A stretch of 64,000 nt of DNA from Neobacillus niacini (GTDB taxonomy: Bacteria; Bacillota; Bacilli; Bacillales; Cytobacillaceae). Made by a program: the position numbers and the translations under genes. Each line of letters begins with the position of its first letter. Position 1 is the first letter of the stretch. A model generated the notes under the pieces. The model ran no database searches. It was given only the letters and a program-made list of their open reading frames with translations, and had not been told where the DNA came from. The DNA is taken from NCBI RefSeq assembly GCF_000759675.1, contig NZ_BAWM01000018.1:274478-338477 (forward strand), read 5' to 3'. Shown in pieces: positions 21,675-30,495 of the stretch.

Positions 21675-22301
21675 TTATTGAACAGAAATTAAGTCTTTCA
21701 GCTTTTCGAATGTTTTGTCACCAATCCCGCTTATATTTTTCAAATCTTCAATACTCTTAAACGGGCCATTGGTTTCCCTATATTCTATAATGGCTGCTGC
21801 TTTTGAAGGACCAATTCCCGAAAGTCTTTGTAATTCACTTTCATCTGCTTTATTCAAGTTCATTTTCCCTTGTTTAGCGCCTCCAGTGTCCGAAGGATTA
21901 CCAGTAATACCTGCTGGGATATTTCCTTCCTCTCCCATAGCAGGGATATAAATAACCATTGCATCCTGAACATGCTCTGCAAAATTCACCTTGCTTTCAT
22001 CGGCGTTTTCCGTTAAACCTCCGGCACGCTGAATAACATCTATCACCCTTTCTCCTTGACTAGATGAATATACACCTGGCATTTTTACCTGACCCTTTAC
22101 ATCGACAATAATGCTTTCAGTTGCTTGTATTTGGTTTTGTTGTGGTTGGGTATCCTTAACGTCCGTTATTTCTGGCGGGACCATATTTTCTACATTACTT
22201 ATTGAAGATTTGCTTTCTTCGAAGAAATAAAAAATGGCTCCAAAAGCGATTATAGCAGTAATAATGACATAAATCTTATGCTCATACATCCAGTCCTTCA
22301 A
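21675..22301 (-). CDS. comEA: ComEA DNA receptor
   Basis: A 208-residue membrane-anchored DNA-binding protein that delivers DNA to ComEC. It has an N-terminal membrane anchor (about 10-28), an SLBB-type domain (about 62-118, ESIIVDVKGQVKMPGVY) and a C-terminal double helix-hairpin-helix DNA-binding domain (about 147-206, LQRLSGIGPSKAAAIIEYR). The start is a TTG with AAAGGATGG about seven bases upstream. First gene of the operon, divergent from comER. I saw no clear ComK box (AAAA-N5-TTTT pairs) in the 87-base gap. Confidence 0.94.
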   Translation of the reverse strand: MKDWMYEHKIYVIITAIIAFGAIFYFFEESKSSISNVENMVPPEITDVKDTQPQQNQIQATESIIVDVKGQVKMPGVYSSSQGERVIDVIQRAGGLTENADESKVNFAEHVQDAMVIYIPAMGEEGNIPAGITGNPSDTGGAKQGKMNLNKADESELQRLSGIGPSKAAAIIEYRETNGPFKSIEDLKNISGIGDKTFEKLKDLISVQ

Positions 22302-22388
22302 AATGAATCCATCCTTTCAATTGGTATATTTCACTATCGAATTTCATATTGTTATTAGAGAATCTGCATGCGAAGGAGGGTCGGAATA

Positions 22389-23213
22389 ATGAAAATTGGT
22401 ATCATTGGTACCGGTAATATGGGGACAATTTTGGTCGAGGCTTTAATCGATGGAAAAGCAGTTTCCCCTTCTTCAATGGTTATAACAAATAGAACAAAAA
22501 CCAAAGCGATGCTGCTTAAAGATAAATATAAGAATTTAAGGGTTGGGGAAAATGCGGCAGAAGTGGCATCTCAATCCGATTTGGTGTTTATTTGTGTGAA
22601 ACCACTGGATGTATTTAAAATTATCAATGAGATTAATCCACATTTGAATAATAGAAAATGTATCATTTCGATCACAAGTCCTATCGATACAAATCAACTC
22701 GAAGAAAAAACAGCCTGTTCGGTAATCAGAGTTATTCCGAGCATTACAAATCGAGCATTAGCGGGAGTTTCTCTGATAACGTATGGTGAACATTGCAGTG
22801 AAAATTGGAAAACAAAAGTGGAGAGTTTATTTGCGAAGATTTCGGTACCTGTAAAAATTGATGAGAAAATAACAAGAGTGGCATCTGATATTGTTAGTTG
22901 TGGTCCAGCATTTTTCAGTTATCTTCTGCAGCGTTTTATCCTTGCCGCGGTAAAAGAAACTGAAATCGATCAAGAAACGGCTACAGTAATGGCAAGTGAA
23001 ATGATTGTTGGTCTCGGGGAGTTAATAAAACAAGGGCATTATACATTGCCTTCATTACAAGAAAAAGTTTGTGTTAAGGGTGGTATCACAGGTGAGGGCA
23101 TTAAAGTGATGGAGGAAGAGCTTGGAGACCTCTTTGAACATATTCTTCAAGCAACACATACTAAGTTTAATGAAGACCTAGAAAAGGTTAATTTGCAGTT
23201 CTATAAACATTAA
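22389..23213 (+). CDS. comER: ComER, pyrroline-5-carboxylate reductase family protein
   Basis: A 274-residue protein with an N-terminal Rossmann fold (MKIGIIGTGNMGTILVEAL, GxGxxG at 7-12) and a C-terminal P5CR dimerization domain with KGGITGEGI. It is divergent from comEABC; in other bacilli it affects sporulation and biofilm entry more than competence. The real substrate is unknown. AAGGAGGG lies nine bases before the ATG at 22389; a start at 22368 would place codons inside the ribosome site. Confidence 0.9.
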   Translation: MKIGIIGTGNMGTILVEALIDGKAVSPSSMVITNRTKTKAMLLKDKYKNLRVGENAAEVASQSDLVFICVKPLDVFKIINEINPHLNNRKCIISITSPIDTNQLEEKTACSVIRVIPSITNRALAGVSLITYGEHCSENWKTKVESLFAKISVPVKIDEKITRVASDIVSCGPAFFSYLLQRFILAAVKETEIDQETATVMASEMIVGLGELIKQGHYTLPSLQEKVCVKGGITGEGIKVMEEELGDLFEHILQATHTKFNEDLEKVNLQFYKH

Positions 23214-23249
23214 TTCGCTAAGATAATACAAATTCCTTTATTTTTTTCA

Positions 23250-23286
23250 AAAAAAAGCCATCTTTTTTAAAAAGAAGGCTTTTTTC
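23250..23286. terminator. Bidirectional terminator between comER and yqeM
   Basis: AAAAAAGCC-A-TCTTTTT pairs with AAAAAGA-A-GGCTTTTTT with one mismatch, and T runs flank both sides. The yqeM stop codon is inside it. Confidence 0.85.
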
Positions 23287-24022
23287 TTGCAATGAAAAAT
23301 ATTCTTTCTGATTGTTCTTGCGGCTCTTTATTATCGAAATCGGCACTAATCTCCAGCAATTCAAAACCAGCTTGTTCTAACCATGCTAAATACTGTTGAA
23401 CAGGGTACGTCCTTTGATAATGAAGCTCATCAAAACGATCATATTTTCCAGTCTGTTCATCGAAAACAAAAAAGCTTAATTCATGTTCTACACTATTTGG
23501 TAAATCACCAGCAAAGCTATTCCAAATGTAGGATAAATGATCGTCTGCTAACGTAAAGCTTTGATTGATAAAAAGCTGAGAAATTTTATAAATTGAGTGG
23601 ACATCAAAAAAGAATATGCCGCTATCTTTTAGATGACTATAGACACAGGTAAAAGTCTGTCTCACGTCTTCATCAGATTGCAAGTAATTTAAGGAATCAC
23701 AAAAAATCCCGATAATATCAAATTCCTCGTGTCCTTCTAAACTTGCCATGTCCTGCTCAAAAAAAGGAATAAGCAATCCTTCTTCCTGTGCTTTTGCCTG
23801 TGCGACCGCAAGCATATCGGCAGATAAATCTACACCAGTAACAGAAAAGTCCTCCTTAGCAAAACGAACGGAGAGCTCTCCTGTACCACACGCCAAATCA
23901 AGTAGATTTTTACCATCTACTTGATATTTATCCAATTTTCCCTTAACAAATCTTACCCATGCATCATATGGAGCGTCTTGCATTAGCTCATCATAAAGAT
24001 AGGCAAACTGCTCATAGCTCAT
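23267..24022 (-). CDS. yqeM: Class I SAM-dependent methyltransferase YqeM
   Basis: A 251-residue Rossmann-fold methyltransferase. Motif I is LLDLACGTGELSVRFA (about 41-56), followed by VTGVDLSADML. Substrate unknown. The start overlaps the rsfS stop as ATGA, so it is probably translationally coupled. Last gene of the long yqeG-yqeH-aroE-yhbY-nadD-yqeK-rsfS-yqeM run, whose other members act in ribosome maturation and NAD synthesis. Confidence 0.85.
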   Translation of the reverse strand: MSYEQFAYLYDELMQDAPYDAWVRFVKGKLDKYQVDGKNLLDLACGTGELSVRFAKEDFSVTGVDLSADMLAVAQAKAQEEGLLIPFFEQDMASLEGHEEFDIIGIFCDSLNYLQSDEDVRQTFTCVYSHLKDSGIFFFDVHSIYKISQLFINQSFTLADDHLSYIWNSFAGDLPNSVEHELSFFVFDEQTGKYDRFDELHYQRTYPVQQYLAWLEQAGFELLEISADFDNKEPQEQSERIFFIARKKPSF

Positions 24023-24375
24023 GTTGTTAACTCACTGCGAATATCCTCTAACGGTGCATCGCCCCATAAGCGTTCTAACTTGTAGTAGCTTCTTTCATCT
24101 CGATGGAATACATGCGCAACCACATCACCAAGATCAATTAAGATCCATGTAGCTTCATCAAAGCCTTCCATTCTTCTCACATTATATCCTTTTTCTTCTG
24201 CTTTTTCTTTAATTTCTCTTGCAATCGCCTGGACCTGTTTGTCAGAGTTTCCGTGACAAATAATAAAATAATCGGCAATTAAGGAGATTCCCTGCATATT
24301 GAGTGCTAGAATATCTTCAGCTCTTTTGTCATCTGCAGCCTTTACTGCAATTTTTAATAATTCTTGATTAGACAT
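24019..24375 (-). CDS. rsfS: Ribosomal silencing factor RsfS
   Basis: A 118-residue member of the Iojap/RsfS family that binds L14 and blocks 50S-30S joining under starvation. Signatures present are ADYFIICHGNSDKQVQAIA and the WILIDLGDVVAHVFHRDERSYY block. AGGAGG is about eight bases before the ATG, three bases after yqeK. Formerly yqeL. Confidence 0.95.
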   Translation of the reverse strand: MSNQELLKIAVKAADDKRAEDILALNMQGISLIADYFIICHGNSDKQVQAIAREIKEKAEEKGYNVRRMEGFDEATWILIDLGDVVAHVFHRDERSYYKLERLWGDAPLEDIRSELTT

Positions 24376-24378
24376 TAA

Positions 24379-24945
24379 TCAATCCTCCTGTCTCATTACG
24401 AGATCATTATATGTTTGGAAGCTGTCCGGATAAACCGGTTGATTCTTTTTCAGTAAGAATAGGATTGTATTTTTAACCGCTTGTATTAATGCGGTGTCCA
24501 AATCCACCTTTGCTAAGGCTCTAACCTCATCGACCCCAGGAAAATGGCGACCTGGTTCAATATAATCTGCTAAATAGATTACTTTTTCCAGCAGGGTCAT
24601 TCCTGATCTTCCTGAAGTATGATAGCGGATTGCCTCCAATACTTCCTTATCCTTAATTCCTGCTTCCATTTCCACTAAATAGGCTCCTGCAGGTGCATGC
24701 CACAACTCTGAATTATATTCGAGTAAATTCTGAGGAAATTTTTGCGACAAAATGATTTGTTTCAATTCATCCTTAGGACGAAATTTTGCATAGTCATGAA
24801 AGATTGCCGCTGCTTCTGCTTTTTTTTCATCTGCACCGTATTGTTTAGCTAAAGCTATAGCAGTTTCCATGACACCCAATGTATGCTGATATCTATGGTC
24901 AGTCAACTGTTCTTTTACAATTTTTAATGCCTCTTCACGTTCCAT
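24379..24945 (-). CDS. yqeK: YqeK, HD-domain bis(5'-nucleosyl)-tetraphosphatase (symmetrical)
   Basis: A 188-residue HD-domain protein. Metal ligands are in [12 protein letters not shown] (about 18-29), FHDYAKF (HD, about 49-55), WHAPAGAY and RYHTSGR. The family is known to hydrolyse Ap4A to two ADP. The start overlaps the 3' end of nadD by 11 bases, a common coupling in Bacilli. Confidence 0.92.
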   Translation of the reverse strand: MEREEALKIVKEQLTDHRYQHTLGVMETAIALAKQYGADEKKAEAAAIFHDYAKFRPKDELKQIILSQKFPQNLLEYNSELWHAPAGAYLVEMEAGIKDKEVLEAIRYHTSGRSGMTLLEKVIYLADYIEPGRHFPGVDEVRALAKVDLDTALIQAVKNTILFLLKKNQPVYPDSFQTYNDLVMRQED

Positions 24946-25504
24946 ATAAGTGGTTCTCCCTAATAAAATCGATGACCGGATCAGGTAATAAATAGCGAAC
25001 CGTCATGCCTGATTGTACTCTCTCTCTTATCATACTTGACGAAACATCAAATGCTGGTACATCTACATAAGTGATAGGATAATCTGTTTTTATACTGTAT
25101 TCCGGTCTTTCCACACCAACAAAATTGACGAGCTTAATCAGTTCATCAATTTTATGCCATTTAGGCAGGTATTCTATCATATCAGCACCGATGATGAAGT
25201 GAAATTGATGATCTGGATATCGATCATTTAATATCTTCATGGTATCGACAGTAAAAGATGGACCCGATCTCTCAAGCTCATTTTTTTCGATTTTAAATGC
25301 CGGATTTCCTTTGATAGAAAGCTCAAGCATTTGTAACCGATCTAGATTTTCAACTGAGTCCGATTTCTTTTTATGAGGAGGCTCTTGGTTTGGCATAAAC
25401 CAAATTTCATCAAGATTAAGTTTGGAGAGTACCTCATTAGCAATTAACAAATGACCATAATGAGGCGGGTCAAATGTCCCTCCTAAAATCCCAACCTTTG
25501 TCAT
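24935..25504 (-). CDS. nadD: Nicotinate-nucleotide adenylyltransferase
   Basis: A 189-residue nucleotidyltransferase joining nicotinate mononucleotide and ATP to deamido-NAD. Motifs are [16 protein letters not shown] (8-23), with the HxGH nucleotide site, and [11 protein letters not shown] near the C terminus. AAAGGAGG precedes the ATG. Formerly yqeJ. Confidence 0.97.
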   Translation of the reverse strand: MTKVGILGGTFDPPHYGHLLIANEVLSKLNLDEIWFMPNQEPPHKKKSDSVENLDRLQMLELSIKGNPAFKIEKNELERSGPSFTVDTMKILNDRYPDHQFHFIIGADMIEYLPKWHKIDELIKLVNFVGVERPEYSIKTDYPITYVDVPAFDVSSSMIRERVQSGMTVRYLLPDPVIDFIRENHLYGT

Positions 25505-25520
25505 GATGAACCCTCCTTTA

Positions 25521-25811
25521 CTATGGAAGTGAAATTTGTTTCTTTTCCACCGATTCTTTGTAAAGTACTATAGTATTTCCAATTATTTGGACAATATTAG
25601 CACCTGTTCCTTCAGCAAGCTGCTCTGCCACAACGTTTTTATCTTCTTCACAATTTTGCAGAACACTTATTTTAAAAAGTTCTCTTGCCTCTAACGCCTC
25701 TGCCACTTGCTTTATCATATTTTCATTTACTCCGCCTTTTCCTACTTGGAAAATCGGGTCTAGATGATGTGCTTTGGATCTTAAAAATCTTTTTTGTTTA
25801 CCTGTTAACAT
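25521..25811 (-). CDS. yhbY: YhbY-type RNA-binding protein (CRM domain)
   Basis: A 96-residue single-CRM-domain protein associated with pre-50S ribosomal particles. It begins [15 protein letters not shown] and carries the GKGG loop ([15 protein letters not shown]) typical of CRM domains. The start at 25811 has GGAGGCG upstream and begins two bases after aroE ends; the longer frame to 25838 would overlap aroE. Called yqeI in B. subtilis. Confidence 0.92.
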   Translation of the reverse strand: MLTGKQKRFLRSKAHHLDPIFQVGKGGVNENMIKQVAEALEARELFKISVLQNCEEDKNVVAEQLAEGTGANIVQIIGNTIVLYKESVEKKQISLP

Positions 25812-25812
25812 T

Positions 25813-26643
25813 TCACGCCTCCAAGAATCGTAATACATTTTCTCTCATTCTTTTTACATCCGGGAATATTCCTGTCCATTTTTCAAAGGCAAGCGCCCCT
25901 TGATAAACGAACATTTCAACTCCATTTTGAACAGTTGCTCCCTTTTGTCTTGCTTCTATTAAGAATTTTGTATCTAATGGGTTGTAAATTATATCACATA
26001 CTAGAGATTGGGGATTTAAATTTCTCAGACTAATGGGTGTTTCCGAAATATTTGGGTACATTCCTATCATCGTTGTCTGAATAACCACATCATATTCATT
26101 CAAATGATTAGCTGCGTCTTCCAGCGATAAAGCTTTAGAGCGTGTTTCAAATGGACACGCCTCAATTAACTCTTCGGCTTTTGTGACCGTTCGATTCGTA
26201 ATATCTAATGCAAAAGGCTTCATTTTCGCCATCGTAAAATAAATGGCTCTTGCAGCCCCTCCTGCCCCTATGACTAACACTTTCTTGTCAGAAAAGGATG
26301 AGATATAAGGATTTAGCCCTTTAATAAATCCATATCCATCCGTATTATAGCCGATAAATTTTCCATTATCATTTACCACAGTATTTACTGCACCAATACT
26401 CAATGCCAAATCATCGACACCATCTAAAAAAGGAATAATCGCACTTTTATGTGGTATTGTCACATTAAACCCTGATATTCCAATTGCCTTTAACCCTCTA
26501 ATAGCGGTTTCTAATTCGTCTGGACTTACTTTAAAGGGATGATAATGAGCGTCGATTTCATAATATGATAATACATCATTAAGCATGATCGGTGACATTG
26601 AGTGACCAATTGGATACCCCAAAACCGCAAAAAGTTTCTTCAC
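25813..26643 (-). CDS. aroE: Shikimate dehydrogenase (NADP+)
   Basis: A 276-residue enzyme reducing 3-dehydroshikimate in aromatic amino acid synthesis. Substrate residues are in GHSMSPIM (13-20) and NVTIPHK (60-66, catalytic K66). The NADP Rossmann loop is VIGAGGAARA, with NRT after the second strand for NADP preference. GTG start with GGGGGGAA upstream. Called aroD in older B. subtilis maps. Confidence 0.96.
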   Translation of the reverse strand: MKKLFAVLGYPIGHSMSPIMLNDVLSYYEIDAHYHPFKVSPDELETAIRGLKAIGISGFNVTIPHKSAIIPFLDGVDDLALSIGAVNTVVNDNGKFIGYNTDGYGFIKGLNPYISSFSDKKVLVIGAGGAARAIYFTMAKMKPFALDITNRTVTKAEELIEACPFETRSKALSLEDAANHLNEYDVVIQTTMIGMYPNISETPISLRNLNPQSLVCDIIYNPLDTKFLIEARQKGATVQNGVEMFVYQGALAFEKWTGIFPDVKRMRENVLRFLEA

Positions 26644-26668
26644 CAGTTCCCCCCCATTTCCTTGTTCT

Positions 26669-27778
26669 TTAGATTAAAGATTTTCGCGTCAAGGTTTGTA
26701 CACCCTTGGGCACATATGCAGCTATCTTTACTCCCGGCTCATTGACGGTTATCCAGCCAAGTCCAGAAAACACCACATCTGTTTTAGCATCCTTAATCGT
26801 AAATTCTTGTTTTACTAGCTCAGGAAATGTTCCTAATTCATCTTTTCGAGGCGGGGCAAGCATTTCCCCAAGATGATTTTGATATAATTCATCTGCATTT
26901 TCTGTTTTTGTTCGATGAATGTTTATTTCATTTGAAACATGGCAGACAAACGAATTTCTGCCCCCGCTAATATAATCGAATCTCGCTAGTCCTCCAAAAA
27001 ATAGGGTTTGACCCTCATTTAATTGAAATACTTTAGGCTTTATTTCCTTTTTCGGAGTAATAACTTTAAGATCCTTCTTATCTACAAAGTGTGCCATTTG
27101 ATGATGATTGATAATTCCTGGTGAATCAATCAGCGCTTTGCCATCCTCAAGCGGAATTTTTATGATATCCAAAGTGGTTCCAGGAAAATGTGATGTTGTA
27201 ATAATATCCCCTTCTCCAGTAACCTCTTTAATAATTCTATTTATAAATGTAGATTTCCCTACATTTGTACATCCTACCACATAGACATCTTTTCCATTTC
27301 GCAATTCATCAATGGCAGCGGCCGTTTCTTTGATGAACTTTCCTTTTTCTGCACTGACTAAGAATACCTCCTCAGGTCTTAGCCCTAGCTCTTTTGATTC
27401 TTGTTTCATCCAATTAATCAATTTGTTATGTTTCACCGATTTTGGCAATAGGTCCACCTTATTACCCACAAGGACTATTTTGTTATTTCCTACAAATCGG
27501 TGTAATCCTGGCAGCCAGCTTCCATTAAAGTCAAAAATATCAACAATCATCACGATCAATGCATCCGTCTGACCAATGCCATTCAAAATTTTTAAGAAGT
27601 CATCATCGGTTAAACTTACATCCTGGACCTCATTGTAATGTTTGAGACGAAAACAGCGCTGACAAATAATACTATCCTTTTCGAGTGCTGATTCCGGTGC
27701 ATATCCTAATTCCGCAGGGTTTTCAGTTTGGACCTTAACCCCGCAGCCCATACATAAATATTGCTCTTGTTCACTCAC
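26669..27778 (-). CDS. yqeH: Ribosome biogenesis GTPase YqeH
   Basis: A 369-residue circularly permuted GTPase needed for 30S assembly. A zinc finger comes first (C9-x2-C12 and C39-x2-C42). The G motifs come in the order G4 NKVDLLPK (106-113), G5 SAEKGK, G1 GCTNVGKST (169-177), G2 FPGTT and G3 DSPG, which is the diagnostic permutation. The C-terminal domain resembles the TRAP-type regulator. GTG start eight bases after GGAGG. Confidence 0.96.
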   Translation of the reverse strand: MSEQEQYLCMGCGVKVQTENPAELGYAPESALEKDSIICQRCFRLKHYNEVQDVSLTDDDFLKILNGIGQTDALIVMIVDIFDFNGSWLPGLHRFVGNNKIVLVGNKVDLLPKSVKHNKLINWMKQESKELGLRPEEVFLVSAEKGKFIKETAAAIDELRNGKDVYVVGCTNVGKSTFINRIIKEVTGEGDIITTSHFPGTTLDIIKIPLEDGKALIDSPGIINHHQMAHFVDKKDLKVITPKKEIKPKVFQLNEGQTLFFGGLARFDYISGGRNSFVCHVSNEINIHRTKTENADELYQNHLGEMLAPPRKDELGTFPELVKQEFTIKDAKTDVVFSGLGWITVNEPGVKIAAYVPKGVQTLTRKSLI

Positions 27779-27781
27779 ACT

Positions 27782-28297
27782 TTAATCCTCCCATTGAATC
27801 ATGCCTTTTTTCCTGAACCAGTTCAAAATTCTACGTTCCGCAAAGCGGTTAAATTTAGTAAAAAACCCATCTGTTTGCGTTACAGGGACAACAAGAATCG
27901 TATGAAATCCGCTACGATTCCCACCTAAAACGTCTGTTAATAATTGATCACCAATGACAACAGCTTCTTCCTTCTTGATTCCCATTTGGGAAAGAGCCTT
28001 ATTAAACGCGCGCACCATCGGTTTACGTGCTTGAAATATAAACGGAATTTGTAATGGATCCGAGAATTCCTTCACACGGCTTTCATTATTATTAGAAACA
28101 ATTGTAACGAGTATATTGTGTTTTTTTACTTGTTCAAACCATTTTATGAGCTCAGGCGTGGCATTCGGACGATCCCATTCCACAAGCGTATTATCCAAAT
28201 CAGTAATAATTCCCTTAATCCCTCTTTTTTTCAAGTCTTCAGGACGAATATCTAATATGCTTTTTACATGCTCATCAGGTAGAAATATCTTTAACAC
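27782..28297 (-). CDS. yqeG: YqeG family HAD hydrolase
   Basis: A 171-residue HAD phosphatase of the IIIA subfamily. Nucleophile motif TDLDNTLVEWD has D33 and D35; motif II is TIVSNNN and the third and fourth motifs are RKPMVRAF and VIGDQLLTDVLGG. It is homologous to phosphatidylglycerophosphatase GEP4-type proteins, but the substrate in Bacillus is not settled. GTG start with GAGGTG upstream. First gene of the operon ending with yqeM. Confidence 0.9.
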   Translation of the reverse strand: MLKIFLPDEHVKSILDIRPEDLKKRGIKGIITDLDNTLVEWDRPNATPELIKWFEQVKKHNILVTIVSNNNESRVKEFSDPLQIPFIFQARKPMVRAFNKALSQMGIKKEEAVVIGDQLLTDVLGGNRSGFHTILVVPVTQTDGFFTKFNRFAERRILNWFRKKGMIQWED

Positions 28298-28474
28298 TAA
28301 GCTTACACCTCATTAATTCATCTGTTTATCTGTACCATCATAACCAATTTTGCCAGTTGTATCAAAATATAACTATTATAGCTGTTATGTTTTATTATTT
28401 GTCAAACTCAAACATTTTTGCTGTAAAGACGAAATAAAAAATATTTTTCGACAAAATATCAGCTTTTACACTCC

Positions 28475-28573
28475 TGTGGATAAAGTTATTAACAATATAC
28501 CCTTTGTTTCAGTCACTTTTATATACTTTATAAACAAATTAATCACAAGTTATCCACTGCTAATTGTGAATAA
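28475..28573. promoter_or_regulatory. DnaA box cluster upstream of sda
   Basis: One perfect 9-mer TGTGGATAA (28475-28483, reverse orientation). Two have one mismatch: TTATCCACT (28550-28558) and TGTGAATAA (28565-28573). A fourth, weaker TTATTAACA is at 28486-28494. The 400 bases between yqeG and sda have no gene. DnaA control of sda from such a cluster is established in B. subtilis. A possible -35 TTGTCC and -10 TAGATT lie just downstream of the last box. Confidence 0.8.
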
Positions 28574-28697
28574 TTGGAAAGGTTGTCCTATCCAAGTTAA
28601 TTTGGTAGATTTAGGGTACACTAATTGAACCTACCAATTTATGCTTGATTTATTCAATTTAGTACCATTTATTTTTCTTATGGAGGTGCATTCTGGC

Positions 28698-28838
28698 TTG
28701 CGTAAACTGTCAGATGAATTATTAATCGAATCCTACTATAAAGCAAGAGAATTAAATCTAAGTCCTGAGTTTATTCATCTTATCGAAACAGAAATTCATC
28801 GTCGTTCCTTATTTAACAAAATGAAAATTTCTTCTTAA
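28698..28838 (+). CDS. sda: Sporulation histidine kinase inhibitor Sda
   Basis: A 46-residue helical hairpin protein that binds KinA and blocks phosphorelay entry when replication is initiating or DNA is damaged. The sequence [19 protein letters not shown] is close to B. subtilis Sda and has exactly its length. The start is TTG at 28698 with GGAGG about 11 bases upstream; an in-frame ATG at 28680 overlaps the ribosome site. Adjacent DnaA boxes fit its known control. Confidence 0.95.
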   Translation: MRKLSDELLIESYYKARELNLSPEFIHLIETEIHRRSLFNKMKISS

Positions 28839-28853
28839 GATGATTACCCATAC

Positions 28854-28878
28854 GCCCCTAGAGGGCTTTTTCTTTTTT
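28854..28878 (+). terminator. Terminator of sda
   Basis: Short GCCC/GGGC stem with a CTAGA loop followed by TTTTTCTTTTTT. Confidence 0.7.
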
Positions 28879-28898
28879 GCAAAAAGGAACGGCACTAA

Positions 28899-29696
28899 TC
28901 AAACGCCGCCATTTTCCTTTACCATGACTCCGATTTTTTCGCCAATTCTAATATCCTTTGGTGTATGAATAGAAGGATCTAGCTGAAAAATTCCTTTTTC
29001 GAACAACAATACGATCGTGGAACCGAAACTAAAGTAGGCCATTTCCTCTCCTTTTTGAAGCGTCATTCCTTTATGAGTTTTTTCAATGGAGTTTACAAAC
29101 ATGGCTCCCACTTTCACAATAGCAATATGCCCACTTGCTGTATTCACTTCTGTAATCATTCGATAGTTTTTTGCTAAAGTTCTAACACCATATTTTAAAC
29201 CCATTTTATTTACAGGATATGATTTTGAACCGAGCGTCCACTGTTTCACAATGGTACCCGTTATAGGACTATGAATTCGATGGTAATGACTCGGGCTTAA
29301 ATAGAGCACCATATATGTACCATTTAAATACCTTGTTGCTGTCTCCTGATTTCCTAACATTTCTTGTATAGAATAAGACTTACCCTTGACAACCATTTCG
29401 CTTGTTTGATTAATGGACCCGACATCCTCGATCACGGCATCTACTGGGCTAACAACCGAGTCATTATTTTTATCAACGATTCTCACTTCTTTTTTTAGAG
29501 TCCTGATAAATAAATCGTGTAGTGTAGGATACTCATGTAAGGTTTTTTCCATTTCATCCTGATTTAGTTCATAAATTTTCGCGAACGAAGGAACAACAAA
29601 TCTGCTGATCCGTGAGCGTGCAAATCGCTGTAAAATGACTGATGTCCATTTCCCATTTGTTAGCTCTATCATTAAACGATATACTTGCTTTAACAT
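28899..29696 (-). CDS. psd: Phosphatidylserine decarboxylase
   Basis: A 265-residue proenzyme that makes phosphatidylethanolamine. The autocatalytic cleavage site is FSFGST, with the serine at about 226 becoming the pyruvoyl group of the small alpha chain; the usual LGST is FGST here. Other conserved blocks are SPVDAVIEDVG and SPSHYHRIHSP. The start at 29696 (MLKQVYRLM) has GGGGG nine bases upstream. A longer open frame to 30062 is antisense to pssA and not real. Divergent from pssA, the preceding step of the pathway. Confidence 0.94.
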   Translation of the reverse strand: MLKQVYRLMIELTNGKWTSVILQRFARSRISRFVVPSFAKIYELNQDEMEKTLHEYPTLHDLFIRTLKKEVRIVDKNNDSVVSPVDAVIEDVGSINQTSEMVVKGKSYSIQEMLGNQETATRYLNGTYMVLYLSPSHYHRIHSPITGTIVKQWTLGSKSYPVNKMGLKYGVRTLAKNYRMITEVNTASGHIAIVKVGAMFVNSIEKTHKGMTLQKGEEMAYFSFGSTIVLLFEKGIFQLDPSIHTPKDIRIGEKIGVMVKENGGV

Positions 29697-29826
29697 TACA
29701 TGACCCCCAAAAAGTGTAAAAATACTCTTTACGAAACTGTTTAAAAAGCTTAGAATTAAATACAATAGATTAACCAAAATAATAAAGTTCTCTTCCGGCT
29801 TGTTGAAAAGGAGTGGTGGAGCTAAG

Positions 29827-30366
29827 ATGTTTTTATTAGACGTTTTTGATTCTACAATTAAGAAACTTAAGTCCCAAACTGCAAATGTCATTACTTTAAC
29901 AAATTTATCTTTTGGTGGTTTTGCGATTATTTTTGCCATGGAAGGAAATTTACGATTAAGCTTGCTATTAATTTTTATTGCAGCTTTAGCTGATCGATTT
30001 GATGGTATGGCTGCAAGAAAATTTAATATCGAGTCAGAGCTAGGCAAACAATTAGATTCCATGAGTGATATTATATCATTTGGAGTCGCGCCTGCACTAT
30101 TACTATATCAAGGAATTTTAAATGAATATGGTGGACCTGGATCCTTCTTTACCGTCTTCTATATCGGTTGTGGTGCTTTTAGATTGGCTCGCTTTAATAT
30201 TACCGAAAGTAACGGGTATTTTACAGGCTTACCGATTACAGCAGCTGGCTGCTTAGCAACCTTAAGCTTTTTAGCTATTCCATACGTCCCAGCTCAGACC
30301 TTCTTATTCATTATCATCATACTATCATTTCTAATGGTTAGCCCATTTAAACTTAAGAAAATGTAA
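29827..30366 (+). CDS. pssA: CDP-diacylglycerol--serine O-phosphatidyltransferase
   Basis: A 179-residue membrane enzyme making phosphatidylserine, the substrate of the divergent psd product. The CDP-alcohol phosphotransferase motif is complete: DRFDGMAARKFNIESELG, then KQLDSMSDIISFG (D..DG..AR..G...D...D). About five or six membrane helices. The start at 29827 has GGTGGAG upstream. In B. subtilis pssA and psd lie far away in one operon, so this divergent placement between sda and pepF is a rearrangement relative to that species. Confidence 0.95.
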   Translation: MFLLDVFDSTIKKLKSQTANVITLTNLSFGGFAIIFAMEGNLRLSLLLIFIAALADRFDGMAARKFNIESELGKQLDSMSDIISFGVAPALLLYQGILNEYGGPGSFFTVFYIGCGAFRLARFNITESNGYFTGLPITAAGCLATLSFLAIPYVPAQTFLFIIIILSFLMVSPFKLKKM

Positions 30367-30370
30367 CGAA

Positions 30371-30492
30371 GAAAAGCGGAAGCGCCTTGTTCAGGGGCGA
30401 CGGGCATAAGACGAGCCGGCGAGAAGGTTGTTCTTTAACCTTCTTGACGGATTGGCTTATGACCCCGAGCCCCTAGGCGCTGGAGCTAGACA
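30371..30492. repeat. Family 1 repeat, 122 bp, reference-like copy
   Basis: Begins GAAAAGCGGAAGCGCC four bases after the pssA stop and ends GGCGCTGGAGCTAGACA. Nested complementary blocks are visible: AGCGCC with GGCGCT, GGGGCGACGGGCATAAG with CTTATGACCCCGAGCCCC, and GAAGGTTGTTCTTTAACCTTC as the apical hairpin. Confidence 0.88.
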
Positions 30493-30495
30493 AGC

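Noticed and set aside
22302..22388. ComK operator between comEA and comER
   Set aside because: I looked for paired AAAA-N5-TTTT boxes and found none convincing, so no site is reported.
28350..28628. Forward open frame of 92 codons between yqeG and sda
   Set aside because: No ribosome site, atypical composition, and it covers the DnaA box cluster and promoter region.
29697..30062. Long N-terminal extension of psd
   Set aside because: The extra 122 codons are antisense to pssA and unlike the decarboxylase family. GGGGG and ATG at 29696 give the usual length.
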